A DNA stretch of 64,000 nt from Bacteroidia bacterium (lineage in GTDB: Bacteria; Bacteroidota; Bacteroidia; J057): assembly GCA_033391075.1 (NCBI GenBank), contig JAWPMV010000001.1, positions 3,472,001-3,536,000 on the forward strand, in the 5' to 3' direction. The notes under the pieces were generated by a model. It saw only the letters and a program-made list of their open reading frames with translations, ran no database searches and was not told the DNA's origin. This document shows positions 8,097 to 15,919 of the stretch, piece by piece. Made by a program: the position numbers and the translations under genes. Position 1 is the first letter of the stretch. Every line of letters starts with the position of its first letter.

Positions 8097-8962
8097 TTGT
8101 TTCGATCATTGGATTAGGATTGATTGGTGGTTCCCTTGCTTTGGATTTGAGAAGTAATGGCTTTGCGAGTCGTTTGATTGGTGTGGACCTGAAAAGGGAA
8201 CACCAGGAGCAAGCGATGGAATTAGGCCTGGTAGATGAAATCATGGAATGGGAAGAAGCCTGCAAAGTAGCGGATATTCTTATCCTAACAGTACCTGTAA
8301 GTGCGATTCTCAAGCAGCTTCCCAAAGCCCTGGACCTTGTACGCGAGGATGCTTTGGTCATGGATATGGGCTCAACCAAATCCGAAATAAAGCAAAGCAT
8401 ATCTGGACATCCGAAAAGAAAACGTGCTGTGCTCGCCCACCCTATGGCGGGCACAGAGTATTCTGGGCCCAAAGCTGCTATCCATAACCTTTTTCATAGA
8501 AAGGTAGCGATCATTTGTGATCCAACAGAAAGTGATAAGGATGCCCTCGAATTGGCAGAAAGATTATTAAAAAGCCTCTTCATGCGCATCATTTATATGG
8601 ATGCCCGGGAACATGATGTACATGCTGCATATGTTTCCCATGTCTCCCATATTAGTTCTTTTGTTCTGGCTCTCACGGTCCTTGAGAAAGAAAAAAGTGA
8701 AGCCAATATCTTCAATATGGCTTCCGGAGGTTTTGCCTCTACAGTTCGATTGGCGAAAAGTTCTCCCAAAATGTGGAGAGATGTCTACGAACAAAATGCG
8801 GACAACCTCATTGATGTACTCGAAATTTATATTAAAAAAATGCAGGCATTCAAAGGCCTGATTGAATCCGGAGAATTTGACAAGACAGCTGAACTCATGC
8901 AAGAAGCCAATGAGATCGGCAGGATTTTGAAAGAGACTCCTCACTTAATGAAATACAGCTAA
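8093..8962 (+). CDS. tyrA: Prephenate dehydrogenase
   Basis: This 289-residue NAD(P)-dependent enzyme oxidatively decarboxylates prephenate to 4-hydroxyphenylpyruvate for tyrosine synthesis. The N-terminus has the Rossmann motif IIGLGLIGGSLA (residues 4-15). VMDMGSTKSEI and HPMAGTEYSGP are the conserved substrate-site segments, and the histidine of HPMAGTE is catalytically important in the family. The helical C-terminal domain contains the paired YVSHVSHISSF histidines. No ACT domain is attached, so feedback by Tyr would have to act elsewhere or at the attenuator. Start codon overlap with the aminotransferase and a 10-base gap to the DAHP synthase gene indicate one operon. Confidence 0.92.
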   Translation: MIVSIIGLGLIGGSLALDLRSNGFASRLIGVDLKREHQEQAMELGLVDEIMEWEEACKVADILILTVPVSAILKQLPKALDLVREDALVMDMGSTKSEIKQSISGHPKRKRAVLAHPMAGTEYSGPKAAIHNLFHRKVAIICDPTESDKDALELAERLLKSLFMRIIYMDAREHDVHAAYVSHVSHISSFVLALTVLEKEKSEANIFNMASGGFASTVRLAKSSPKMWRDVYEQNADNLIDVLEIYIKKMQAFKGLIESGEFDKTAELMQEANEIGRILKETPHLMKYS

Positions 8963-8972
8963 TCTAGAAATT

Positions 8973-10067
8973 ATGGAAAAAATGGATCTGATTCCCATGA
9001 AAGAATGGGGACTGGGACTTGGAGACACCATGAATATATCCGGTCCCTGTAGCGCAGAAACCCCCGAACAAGTCATGGAGACTGCTCAGGGAGTTACTCA
9101 ACATGAAGTTGATGTTCTTCGTGCAGGTATCTGGAAACCCAGAACTCGCCCTAATTCTTTTGAAGGAGTGGGAAGTGTAGGCTTGAAATGGTTGAAAGAT
9201 GCCGGAGAAGCTACCGGTAAACCGGTTTGTACAGAAGTAGCCAACGTAAAGCATGTGTATGAAGCGCTACGAACCGGTATAGATATTCTTTGGGTAGGTG
9301 CTCGTACCACAACCAATCCATTTGCCGTTCAGGAGATCGCAGATGCACTCGAAGGAGTAAACATCCCGGTCATGGTAAAAAACCCGGTAAACCCGGATTT
9401 GGAACTATGGATAGGTGCTATGGAAAGGCTTTATAAATCGGGCATTAATAAAATTGCGGCTATTCACAGAGGATTTTCTACCTACGGACCTTCAAAATAT
9501 CGAAATGAGCCCCAGTGGGAAATTCCGATCGAGCTTAGAAGGCGTATGCCTGATCTTCCGATCATCTGTGATCCCAGTCATATTTCAGGAAAAAGAGAAT
9601 TGCTACAGCCTGTCTCTCAAAAAGCCCTGGACTTGAATTTCGATGGACTCATGATTGAATCCCATCCTAATCCTGACAAAGCTTTGAGTGATGCAAAACA
9701 ACAGGTAACTCCTGTAAGATTGGGAGAGATTCTGGAAAGCCTTGTTCACAGAAATGCCAATTCAGCTGATCCACAACTCTCAAATAAACTTGAAATGTTT
9801 AGAGAAAGGATAGATGAGATTGACGAACAACTCATCCGTATGTTGGCTGATAGAATGGATGTGGTTAAAAAGATTGGACAGTTTAAGAAGGATAATAGTA
9901 TCACCATTCTTCAGACTTCTCGTTGGAATGAAATCATTCAGGAGAGATTGGCACTCTCTTCCCCTCTGGGAATTAGTAATGATATAATGGTTGAAATCTT
10001 GCAGATGATTCATAAAGAATCTATCCGCCAGCAAACCGCAGTGATGAATGCAGTAGAATCCAAATAA
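8973..10067 (+). CDS. DAHP synthase fused to type II chorismate mutase
   Basis: This 364-residue bifunctional enzyme has an N-terminal DAHP synthase of the KDOPS-like family at about residues 10-260 (SGPCSAETPEQV, RAGIWKPRTRPNSFEG, GARTTTNPFAVQ, CDPSHISGKRE). It condenses PEP with erythrose 4-phosphate to start the shikimate pathway. The C-terminal AroQ-type chorismate mutase (about 272-358, FRERIDEIDEQLIRMLADRM) converts chorismate to prephenate. The fusion couples pathway entry to the branch feeding the two prephenate enzymes encoded just upstream. In related fusions the mutase domain also confers feedback inhibition by prephenate; that is family knowledge, not visible here. It is the last gene of the operon, followed by a strong terminator. 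Confidence 0.93.
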   Translation: MEKMDLIPMKEWGLGLGDTMNISGPCSAETPEQVMETAQGVTQHEVDVLRAGIWKPRTRPNSFEGVGSVGLKWLKDAGEATGKPVCTEVANVKHVYEALRTGIDILWVGARTTTNPFAVQEIADALEGVNIPVMVKNPVNPDLELWIGAMERLYKSGINKIAAIHRGFSTYGPSKYRNEPQWEIPIELRRRMPDLPIICDPSHISGKRELLQPVSQKALDLNFDGLMIESHPNPDKALSDAKQQVTPVRLGEILESLVHRNANSADPQLSNKLEMFRERIDEIDEQLIRMLADRMDVVKKIGQFKKDNSITILQTSRWNEIIQERLALSSPLGISNDIMVEILQMIHKESIRQQTAVMNAVESK

Positions 10068-10086
10068 GTTAGAATAGGATAAATGG

Positions 10087-10119
10087 AAAAAGCGCGAATC
10101 GGTTGACTCGCGCTTTTTT
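10087..10119 (+). terminator. Terminator of the aromatic operon
   Basis: AAAAAGCGCGA (10087-10097) pairs with TCGCGCTTTTT (10108-10118), with a 10-base loop and a run of six T. It lies 20 bases after the DAHP synthase stop. Confidence 0.9.
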
Positions 10120-10200
10120 CTTATAATTTACAATTGCATCAAAACGTGTTACTACACAATATTACTACTATTAAGTCTTCTTATGCCCTACCCCGCTGAT

Positions 10201-10965
10201 TCAAAGTTCTGCCATATAGGCCGTTGGGTAAAGTCTTTTCATACGCCTGTCTATATCACTAATGGTTACTCTTCCGTCTTTATTTTCATCTAAGCCTCTA
10301 TTCTGAGTATAAGCTCTGGTAGGCTTTGCATAGAGGGTGTAGCAGTACTCCTGCTTCCGGGCTCTTGGATAAAGGATTGCCAGATAAAGGTCCGTCAAGC
10401 TATCATAATTGCCATAGCGTTGTCTGGCCGTTTCGAGATACATATATACATACTCCAACTGCTGCAAGTGGGTCATTCGTCCCAACCTCTGTAGAGAAAC
10501 ATTCATTTCGCTGGCAGTAGCTGGCATAAATTGTATCAAACCCGTCGCTCCACTCCCTCTATGATTGAGGACCTGTGCGTCAAACTTAGACTCCGAATAC
10601 ATCACTGCCATCAACCATTCTGCGCGTACTCCCAGCATATCAGAAATCTCTTTTACCTTTCTTTCAAAAGAAGCTTCATCTGAGACATAGAGACTGGCCT
10701 TATCCATAAGGTAGAGGCGAGAATCATCCAGAGGTAAGCCTTCCACCTCTGCTGTGGGATTCTTGATTCCCAGGGATTCTACCTTGGGGTTATATAGCAC
10801 ATGACTAAGCAAGTTGGATGCGAAAACAAGGATCAGCCCTAAGCTGATATTTTTGAAATTACCACTCAAATTGGAGGGCATGGGCCTGGCTACCTGCGTC
10901 TCAACCCGCGCCGCTGCCTGATAAGCCCCTCGTTGTTTGGGAATTCTCGGTTTGTAAAAATTCAT
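10201..10965 (-). CDS. Lytic transglycosylase with C-terminal EF-hand-like motif
   Basis: This 254-residue protein is anchored by a single hydrophobic segment (about residues 39-56) after a basic N-terminus. The SLT (lysozyme-like) domain spans about 95-215. The catalytic glutamate lies in MYSESKFDAQ, followed by GSGATGLIQFMPATA, a hallmark of family 1 transglycosylases that cleave peptidoglycan with 1,6-anhydro products. The C-terminus carries DENKDGRVTISDID, which fits a calcium-binding EF-hand/dockerin-type loop (DxNxDGxVxxxD). A calcium-linked exo-domain is unusual for an SLT protein of this size. It acts on cell-wall remodelling in the periplasm. It stands alone, convergent with the aromatic operon. 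Confidence 0.85.
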   Translation of the reverse strand: MNFYKPRIPKQRGAYQAAARVETQVARPMPSNLSGNFKNISLGLILVFASNLLSHVLYNPKVESLGIKNPTAEVEGLPLDDSRLYLMDKASLYVSDEASFERKVKEISDMLGVRAEWLMAVMYSESKFDAQVLNHRGSGATGLIQFMPATASEMNVSLQRLGRMTHLQQLEYVYMYLETARQRYGNYDSLTDLYLAILYPRARKQEYCYTLYAKPTRAYTQNRGLDENKDGRVTISDIDRRMKRLYPTAYMAEL

Positions 10966-11060
10966 GTCTTTCCGATAAAGTGTTCAAATTTGCCATCTTT
11001 AATAGCATGTGATGCGTTTATTTTTAGTAAATTTAGAGAAAACTTTTATTATCGCAAACT

Positions 11061-11105
11061 TTTTTAGCAAAAAGATATCATTTTTAGCAAAAATTTTTAG
11101 CAAAA
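11061..11105. repeat. Three copies of TTTTTAGCAAAA in the gap 10966-11299
   Basis: TTTTTAGCAAAA occurs at 11061-11072, 11081-11092 and 11094-11105. The copies lie in the 334-base region between the divergent transglycosylase and desaturase genes. Starts are 20 and 13 bases apart, so the spacing is irregular. A regulator binding site is possible but unproven. The rest of the gap holds no open frame worth calling. Confidence 0.6.
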
Positions 11106-11299
11106 GCTAACATAGCCCCCAAAAGCAGTAAGGAAAACATTTAGAACGAGAATGGGTTCAAAGAGGGATGCCTATCCAGAGAAGTAAGCGGAGCCTGAAT
11201 AATTATGCACTTTCAGACAATTTTTCTTCCTCTTGCTAGGTCTTATTTGTATTTTTGTAGCTAAAGCTCTGCTACTACGCTAACAAATAATAAGGTTAC

Positions 11300-12325
11300 A
11301 TGAACGATGCCGAGATTAAACTAGCCTTAAAGAACTGGAGGTCTTTATTGCGCTCGTACCAAATGCCAAATCACAAGAAAGCCTTTATCCAAATCGCTAA
11401 TTCCATCCTCCCATCTATCGGAATTACGGCCTTGATGATCTATTCGGTTCATCTGGAGATGTATTGGCTGCTGGCTCTACTGGCTATATTGAATGGTCTG
11501 TTTTTGAGCCGTGTTTTCATCATTCAACATGATTGTGGACATCAATCTTTTTTTAAAGAGAAGAAACTAAATAAGACTGTAGGACTCATATGCAGTGTTT
11601 TTACTTCCATTCCGTATTCCTATTGGGCAAAAGCACATGATTTTCATCATGCCCATAACGGCCAAATGGAATTTAGAGGAATAGGTGATATTCCTACCAT
11701 GACGGTAGAGGAGTTCAAAAACTCATCCTGGTTCAAAAGACTGGCTTACCGAGTCCTGAGGAGCGATGTGGGCATTTTATTTATTGCTCCGGTTGCTTAT
11801 ATGCTTTTCTCAAACCGTTTTCCTCTGTATAATATTAACAATGGCTGGAAAAAAGTGAGAAGATCCCAGGTATATAATAACCTGATTTTGCTATCCATTT
11901 ACGTTGGATTTGCTTTTATCATTGGGGTTAAAGCTTTTATTCTGGTTCAATTTCTGAACATTGTCGCCTTTGGCATCATTGCCTTCTGGTTCTTCTATGT
12001 TCAACATCAGCATGAAGAGACTTACCGAGAGTGGAAGCACAATTGGGACCATCTCCTTGCTTCAATCAGAGGGAGCACCTATTATGATCTTCCAAAAGTA
12101 CTGAACTGGTTTACAGGAAATATCGGTTTTCACCATATTCATCACCTGAATTCCCGCATCCCCAATTATAATCTGATTGAGTGTGCAAAGAAAAATCCTG
12201 TTCTTCAGAAATACGTGACCAAAGTAAAATTTATCGAAAGCTTTAAGTGCTTGAGGAATAAACTTTGGGATGAGGAGAAAAAGAAAATGGTTGGCTGGCG
12301 AGAAGCCAATCTGAATCTAATATAA
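11300..12325 (+). CDS. Fatty acid desaturase, membrane di-iron type
   Basis: This 341-residue integral membrane enzyme introduces a double bond into fatty acyl chains. The three histidine clusters of the di-iron site are present: HDCGH at 77-81, HDFHHAH near 113-119 and HHIHH at 278-282, with an extra HQHEE near 235. Hydrophobic segments lie at about 30-75, 155-170 and 190-235. The NIGFHHIHHLNSRIPNYNL end resembles delta-12-type desaturases of Bacteroidota. It probably adjusts membrane fluidity. TATTTTTG at 11250-11257 is a good -7 box 42 bases upstream of the ATG, but I see no well-spaced -33 element. A strong terminator follows, so the gene is monocistronic. Confidence 0.9.
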   Translation: MNDAEIKLALKNWRSLLRSYQMPNHKKAFIQIANSILPSIGITALMIYSVHLEMYWLLALLAILNGLFLSRVFIIQHDCGHQSFFKEKKLNKTVGLICSVFTSIPYSYWAKAHDFHHAHNGQMEFRGIGDIPTMTVEEFKNSSWFKRLAYRVLRSDVGILFIAPVAYMLFSNRFPLYNINNGWKKVRRSQVYNNLILLSIYVGFAFIIGVKAFILVQFLNIVAFGIIAFWFFYVQHQHEETYREWKHNWDHLLASIRGSTYYDLPKVLNWFTGNIGFHHIHHLNSRIPNYNLIECAKKNPVLQKYVTKVKFIESFKCLRNKLWDEEKKKMVGWREANLNLI

Positions 12326-12328
12326 AAT

Positions 12329-12354
12329 AACCCCCGCAATTTTGTGGGGGTTTT
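12329..12354 (+). terminator. Terminator after the desaturase gene
   Basis: CCCCCGCA (12331-12338) pairs with TGTGGGGG (12343-12350), including one G-T pair, with a 4-base loop and flanking A and T tracts. It starts three bases after the stop codon. Confidence 0.88.
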
Positions 12355-12400
12355 CTTTTGCCCCTAATGAAGGGAAATCATCTTTGATTTAGATGCATAT

Positions 12401-12480
12401 AAGTTCAAATTCAAGCATCAAGCGCAAATTCAAATGAGCCTGACACTTGAACTTGAGCCTTGCACTTGAACTTAATCTGC
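12401..12480. repeat. TTCAA-rich degenerate repeat patch
   Basis: This noncoding patch contains repeated AGTTCAA, AATTCAA and CTTGAACTT words in both orientations, for example ACTTGAACTT at 12443-12452 and 12469-12478. The 13-mer AAGTTCAAATTCA at 12401-12413 recurs at 54005-54017. It looks like a low-complexity intergenic repeat found at more than one place in this genome. Function unknown. Confidence 0.35.
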
Positions 12481-12532
12481 TGAAAAAGCTAAAAGCGGCT
12501 ATTTAATTAGAATAAGGCAAGCCATTCAAACA

Positions 12533-13291
12533 TCAGTGTACATAGCTACCCGCATTGATGTCAATGCTACATCCTGTTGCATGATCCATCATTCCACTCG
12601 CCAGGAATAATACGCTAGGAGCCACATCTTTAGGTTCTGTCAGTTGATTAAGGGCTAAATCATTGAGAACGATCTCTTCTCCATAAGTATCAATAAATTC
12701 CTGTGCCATATCTGTACGGGTAAAGCCGGGAGCTACGATAAAGGATTTGATCCCTTCTTTGCCAAAAGCTCGGGCAATAGATCGACTCAGGGCCACCATG
12801 CCCCCTTTTGAAGCAGCGTAGGCCATATATTCAGGGGTATCTCCTCTAAAAGCTGCGCGAGAGGATATATGGATAAAGCGTCCTCCTCCTTGCTTACTGA
12901 AATGAGGAATCAATTCATGACATAGCAAAGCTGTAGCCACAAGGTTTACTTGCAGGGTTTTATTCCAGCCTGATTGGAAGCTATCCGTATCGGCATCCCG
13001 TTCAATGGGTACCACTATACCTGCATTATTGACCAGCACATCGATTTGTCCAAAACTCTCTAAAACCTCTGATACTAATCTGACACAATCTTCAGCCGAT
13101 TCTAAATTGGCCTGAAAGCTTTGTGCACCCCCTCCAATTTCCCTTGCCAAAGCCTCTGCATCGGCCTTATTGCGATTGTAATGAACCGCTACCTGAGCAC
13201 CAGATCCGGCCAAAAGCTGAGCGATACTTTTTCCGATTCCTCTGCTGGCTCCGGTAACCAGAATCTTCTGATTGGATAAGTCTATTTTCAT
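12533..13291 (-). CDS. SDR-family oxidoreductase, FabG-like
   Basis: This 252-residue short-chain dehydrogenase/reductase has the glycine-rich TGASRGIG cofactor motif (about residues 11-18) and NNAG near 87. The catalytic Ser-Tyr-Lys set is visible in HISSRAAF and YMAYAASKGG. The C-terminus, ATGCSIDINAGSYVH, is typical of NADP-dependent 3-oxoacyl-ACP reductases. I use the ATG at 13291; the upstream in-frame start at 13381 would run into the fabD coding region. It is divergent from fabD with a 54-base gap, which supports but does not prove a role in fatty-acid synthesis. SDRs are too diverse for a firm substrate call. Confidence 0.85.
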   Translation of the reverse strand: MKIDLSNQKILVTGASRGIGKSIAQLLAGSGAQVAVHYNRNKADAEALAREIGGGAQSFQANLESAEDCVRLVSEVLESFGQIDVLVNNAGIVVPIERDADTDSFQSGWNKTLQVNLVATALLCHELIPHFSKQGGGRFIHISSRAAFRGDTPEYMAYAASKGGMVALSRSIARAFGKEGIKSFIVAPGFTRTDMAQEFIDTYGEEIVLNDLALNQLTEPKDVAPSVLFLASGMMDHATGCSIDINAGSYVH

Positions 13292-13345
13292 GTTTCTTCT
13301 TTCGCTTATATATTTGCGCTTCAAATTACTCACACAGATAAACTT

Positions 13346-14227
13346 ATGAAAGCTCTCGTTTTCCCCGGTCAGGGTGCACAATTTGTAGGAATGGGTCAGA
13401 AATTATATGACGCTTCCGATCTGGCAAAGAATATGTTTGCCAAAGCCAATGAGATTCTGGGGTTTGATATACAGGGAATTATGTTTGGAGGAACTGATGA
13501 AGACCTCAAAAGAACTTCCGTAACCCAACCTTCCATTTATATTCATTCTGTTGTTGCTGCTATGGTCAATGATCTGGCCAAAGATGCTGCAATGACTGCT
13601 GGACATTCATTAGGAGAATTCTCTGCCCTCACAGTGGCAGGTGCTCTTTCTTTTGAAGATGGCTTGAAGCTGGTTTCTATCAGAGCCAATGCCATGCAGA
13701 AAGCCTGTGACATCCAGGAAAGTACCATGGCAGCCATTCTTGGAATGGAAGATGCAGAGGTTGAAGCCGTATGTGCTGCTATTGACGGAGAGGTAGTAGT
13801 TCCAGCCAACTATAATACCATTGGACAATTGGTAATCTCAGGAAGCAAAGCCGGGATCGCCAAAGCCATAGAAATGGCCCAGGAAAAAGGAGCCAGGAGA
13901 GCGATTGAGCTACCCGTAAATGGTGCCTTTCACTCCCCACTTATGGAACCTGCAAGAGTCGAGCTGGCAGAAGGGATTGAACAAACCCAATTTTCTGATA
14001 CCCGCATTCCCGTTTACCAAAATGTAGATGCGAAAGCACACAGTTCTGCTGCAGAAATTAAAGCCAATTTATTGCAACAATTGACCTCTTCGGTTAGATG
14101 GACACAGACTATGCAAAACATGATTGCAGCAGGTGCCAGCGAATTTATTGAAGTAGGTCCTGGAAAAGCTCTTTCCGGTATGGCTAAAAAAATCGATCGC
14201 AAATTCCCGGTTAGCCAGGTAAGCTAA
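13346..14227 (+). CDS. fabD: Malonyl-CoA:ACP transacylase
   Basis: This 293-residue enzyme moves malonyl groups from CoA to acyl carrier protein, feeding fatty-acid elongation. It starts with VFPGQGAQFVGMG. The nucleophile Ser88 sits in GHSLGE, and the catalytic histidine is in NGAFHSPLM near residue 197. The C-terminal FIEVGPGKALSGM is standard for the family. Length fits FabD. TATATTTG at 13309-13316 is a good -7 box for this gene within the short divergent gap with fabG. A long hairpin follows the stop. Confidence 0.95.
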   Translation: MKALVFPGQGAQFVGMGQKLYDASDLAKNMFAKANEILGFDIQGIMFGGTDEDLKRTSVTQPSIYIHSVVAAMVNDLAKDAAMTAGHSLGEFSALTVAGALSFEDGLKLVSIRANAMQKACDIQESTMAAILGMEDAEVEAVCAAIDGEVVVPANYNTIGQLVISGSKAGIAKAIEMAQEKGARRAIELPVNGAFHSPLMEPARVELAEGIEQTQFSDTRIPVYQNVDAKAHSSAAEIKANLLQQLTSSVRWTQTMQNMIAAGASEFIEVGPGKALSGMAKKIDRKFPVSQVS

Positions 14228-14255
14228 ACTCAAAAGAAACCGCATACATCAAAAA

Positions 14256-14287
14256 GGGAAAGAATCCTTAAAGAGGGATTCTTTCCC
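14256..14287 (+). terminator. Perfect 12-bp hairpin after fabD
   Basis: GGGAAAGAATCC (14256-14267) and GGATTCTTTCCC (14276-14287) are exactly complementary, with an 8-base loop. There is no T-tract after it, so it may stabilise the fabD 3' end or give only partial termination. Confidence 0.6.
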
Positions 14288-14343
14288 CAATTTCTACTGG
14301 CAAATCAGGTAGAGAATTGATAAATTGTTATAGTAAAAACACA

Positions 14344-14625
14344 ATGAATATGACCCTGGAAGAAAAATTTGAATCAGCGAAGGAGCGAATCCTGACCTTA
14401 AAAGAAAAGCCTTCAAACGACACCATGCTAAAAGTTTACAGTTTGTATAAGCAAGGGAGCCTGGGGGATATTGATATGGAAGCTCCTGGAGTGTTTGATT
14501 TTGTTGCAAAAGCCAAATACAATGCCTGGGAACAGCTAAAAGGGCTTAGCCAGGATGACGCAAAGATGCAGTATATAGACTTGGTCGATGAATTGTTGTC
14601 AGCTGCTAAAAAAAATCCTGAATAG
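14344..14625 (+). CDS. Acyl-CoA-binding protein
   Basis: This small protein of about 93 residues matches the ACBP four-helix bundle. LEEKFESAKERILTL opens helix 1, and LKVYSLYKQGSLGDI contains the conserved Y-x-x-Y-K-Q acyl-CoA contact set. AKYNAWEQLKGLSQDDAKMQYIDLV matches the K-x-x-A-W core. It binds long-chain acyl-CoA esters and buffers or carries them in the cytoplasm. I chose the ATG at 14344 (14350 is equally possible); an in-frame start at 14317 would add nine unconserved residues. Position next to fabD and near the desaturase fits lipid metabolism. Confidence 0.85.
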   Translation: MNMTLEEKFESAKERILTLKEKPSNDTMLKVYSLYKQGSLGDIDMEAPGVFDFVAKAKYNAWEQLKGLSQDDAKMQYIDLVDELLSAAKKNPE

Positions 14626-14632
14626 ATTCCCT

Positions 14633-15889
14633 TTACTTTTGAAGAAAGAGATACGTCCCTTTTTTATTGCTGACTAAAAGATCAGTCCGCCTGTCTTTAT
14701 TCATATCTGCCAGTTCGATCTGGGTTCCTACCCCCACTCCCCGATCAATTTCCTCCACCCGCCAGGATAGTTCTCCCCCTTCCTGCTTTTCAGCCTCCAT
14801 AAAGACGAGTACCAATGGATCATCCCAACCAGGATCATTGCCATTGTGGGCAAGATATCTTTTACCTGTTATGATATCAGGCTTGCCATTTTGATTGAGA
14901 TCCCCCATCGCAACAGCATGCGCCTGTGATAATTTATATGGGATTTCATGCTTCTGAAAGATTCTTTCCCCTGCTTCCATTTTTTGCTCAAACCACCACA
15001 ATCCATACCGATGAGCAGAGGAAGCAAAAAAATCAGCATCTCCATCCTCATCTATATCCCAAATCGGCATTTGGGCAAAAACATATTGAGGATATTCGGG
15101 AGATGCGATGCTATCAAAAGGAATTCGAAAGAAATCCCAGGAATTCTGAGTCTCATCTTGAGGGGCTTTATACCAACCTTGTCTTGTCAATACATCCTTT
15201 TTACCATCACCATCTATGTCTCCAACTCCCAATCCATGGCCCACAGCTCCTGGAGCAAAACTTTCGCCTTTACCCTCTCCAATCCTCAATTCTTTCCAAA
15301 ATTCACCCATTCTTTGGGGACTCATCCAACTCATCTGGTAATTCCCTTCCTCCCATTTCACACCTGTCACAAAGCCCAATTCTCCTTTCCCCTCCAGATC
15401 CGTCAGGATAGGACTTTCACCATGATAGTCCTCTACCGCTCTAAATTCCTCCCAATGTCCTGCTTTTCCCTGAGGGTTTTTATACCAGTAAACGGGCCTT
15501 CCCATCACCGGATAAACCAGGACATCCTGCCAGCCATCTCCATTTACATCCATGACATGGCAGGCAAAAGAGTTGCTGTAATAAGCATAATCAGAAGCAG
15601 GTTTATCCTCCCGATATACGCTGCTTAAAAAGTCTCCAGGAGGTCTGATTTCATGCATCTTCCAGCCAGGAGCCTCATACCAGACATCTCCAATGACAAT
15701 GTCTTTTTCGCCATCATTATTGAGATCAGCAGTCGTTATACTTTCTGATCGGAAAACAGAATCAATGAGGATTTTTTCAAAGGCAGGAATCCCAGAGTCA
15801 GCAATTTCCTTTTTTTTCTCTGAGCAGGAAGCTCCTATCAGTCCTGAGATCATCAAGACTATGGGCAGTATAAGCAGCTTTAACTTCAT
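14633..15889 (-). CDS. FG-GAP/VCBS-repeat lipoprotein
   Basis: This 418-residue lipoprotein has a signal peptide and lipobox ending at Cys22. The mature part contains about six calcium-binding-like FG-GAP/VCBS loops: DLNNDGEKD, DVNGDGWQD, DIDGDGKKD, DIDEDGDAD, DLNQNGKPD and DMNKDRRTD. Such repeats build a beta-propeller as in integrin alpha-chain heads. It is probably outer-membrane or surface exposed and may bind carbohydrate or protein. No catalytic site is visible. It ends 8 bases from the convergent ACBP gene and lies 30 bases downstream of the TPR/binding protein on the same strand, so the two may be co-transcribed. Confidence 0.8.
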   Translation of the reverse strand: MKLKLLILPIVLMISGLIGASCSEKKKEIADSGIPAFEKILIDSVFRSESITTADLNNDGEKDIVIGDVWYEAPGWKMHEIRPPGDFLSSVYREDKPASDYAYYSNSFACHVMDVNGDGWQDVLVYPVMGRPVYWYKNPQGKAGHWEEFRAVEDYHGESPILTDLEGKGELGFVTGVKWEEGNYQMSWMSPQRMGEFWKELRIGEGKGESFAPGAVGHGLGVGDIDGDGKKDVLTRQGWYKAPQDETQNSWDFFRIPFDSIASPEYPQYVFAQMPIWDIDEDGDADFFASSAHRYGLWWFEQKMEAGERIFQKHEIPYKLSQAHAVAMGDLNQNGKPDIITGKRYLAHNGNDPGWDDPLVLVFMEAEKQEGGELSWRVEEIDRGVGVGTQIELADMNKDRRTDLLVSNKKGTYLFLQK

Positions 15890-15919
15890 GTTTTCTTCTT
15901 TCCTGAATTTAGCTAAAGC

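Noticed and set aside
14948-15628. 226-residue plus-strand frame
   Set aside because: It lies antisense within the FG-GAP lipoprotein gene, which has clear repeats and a signal peptide.
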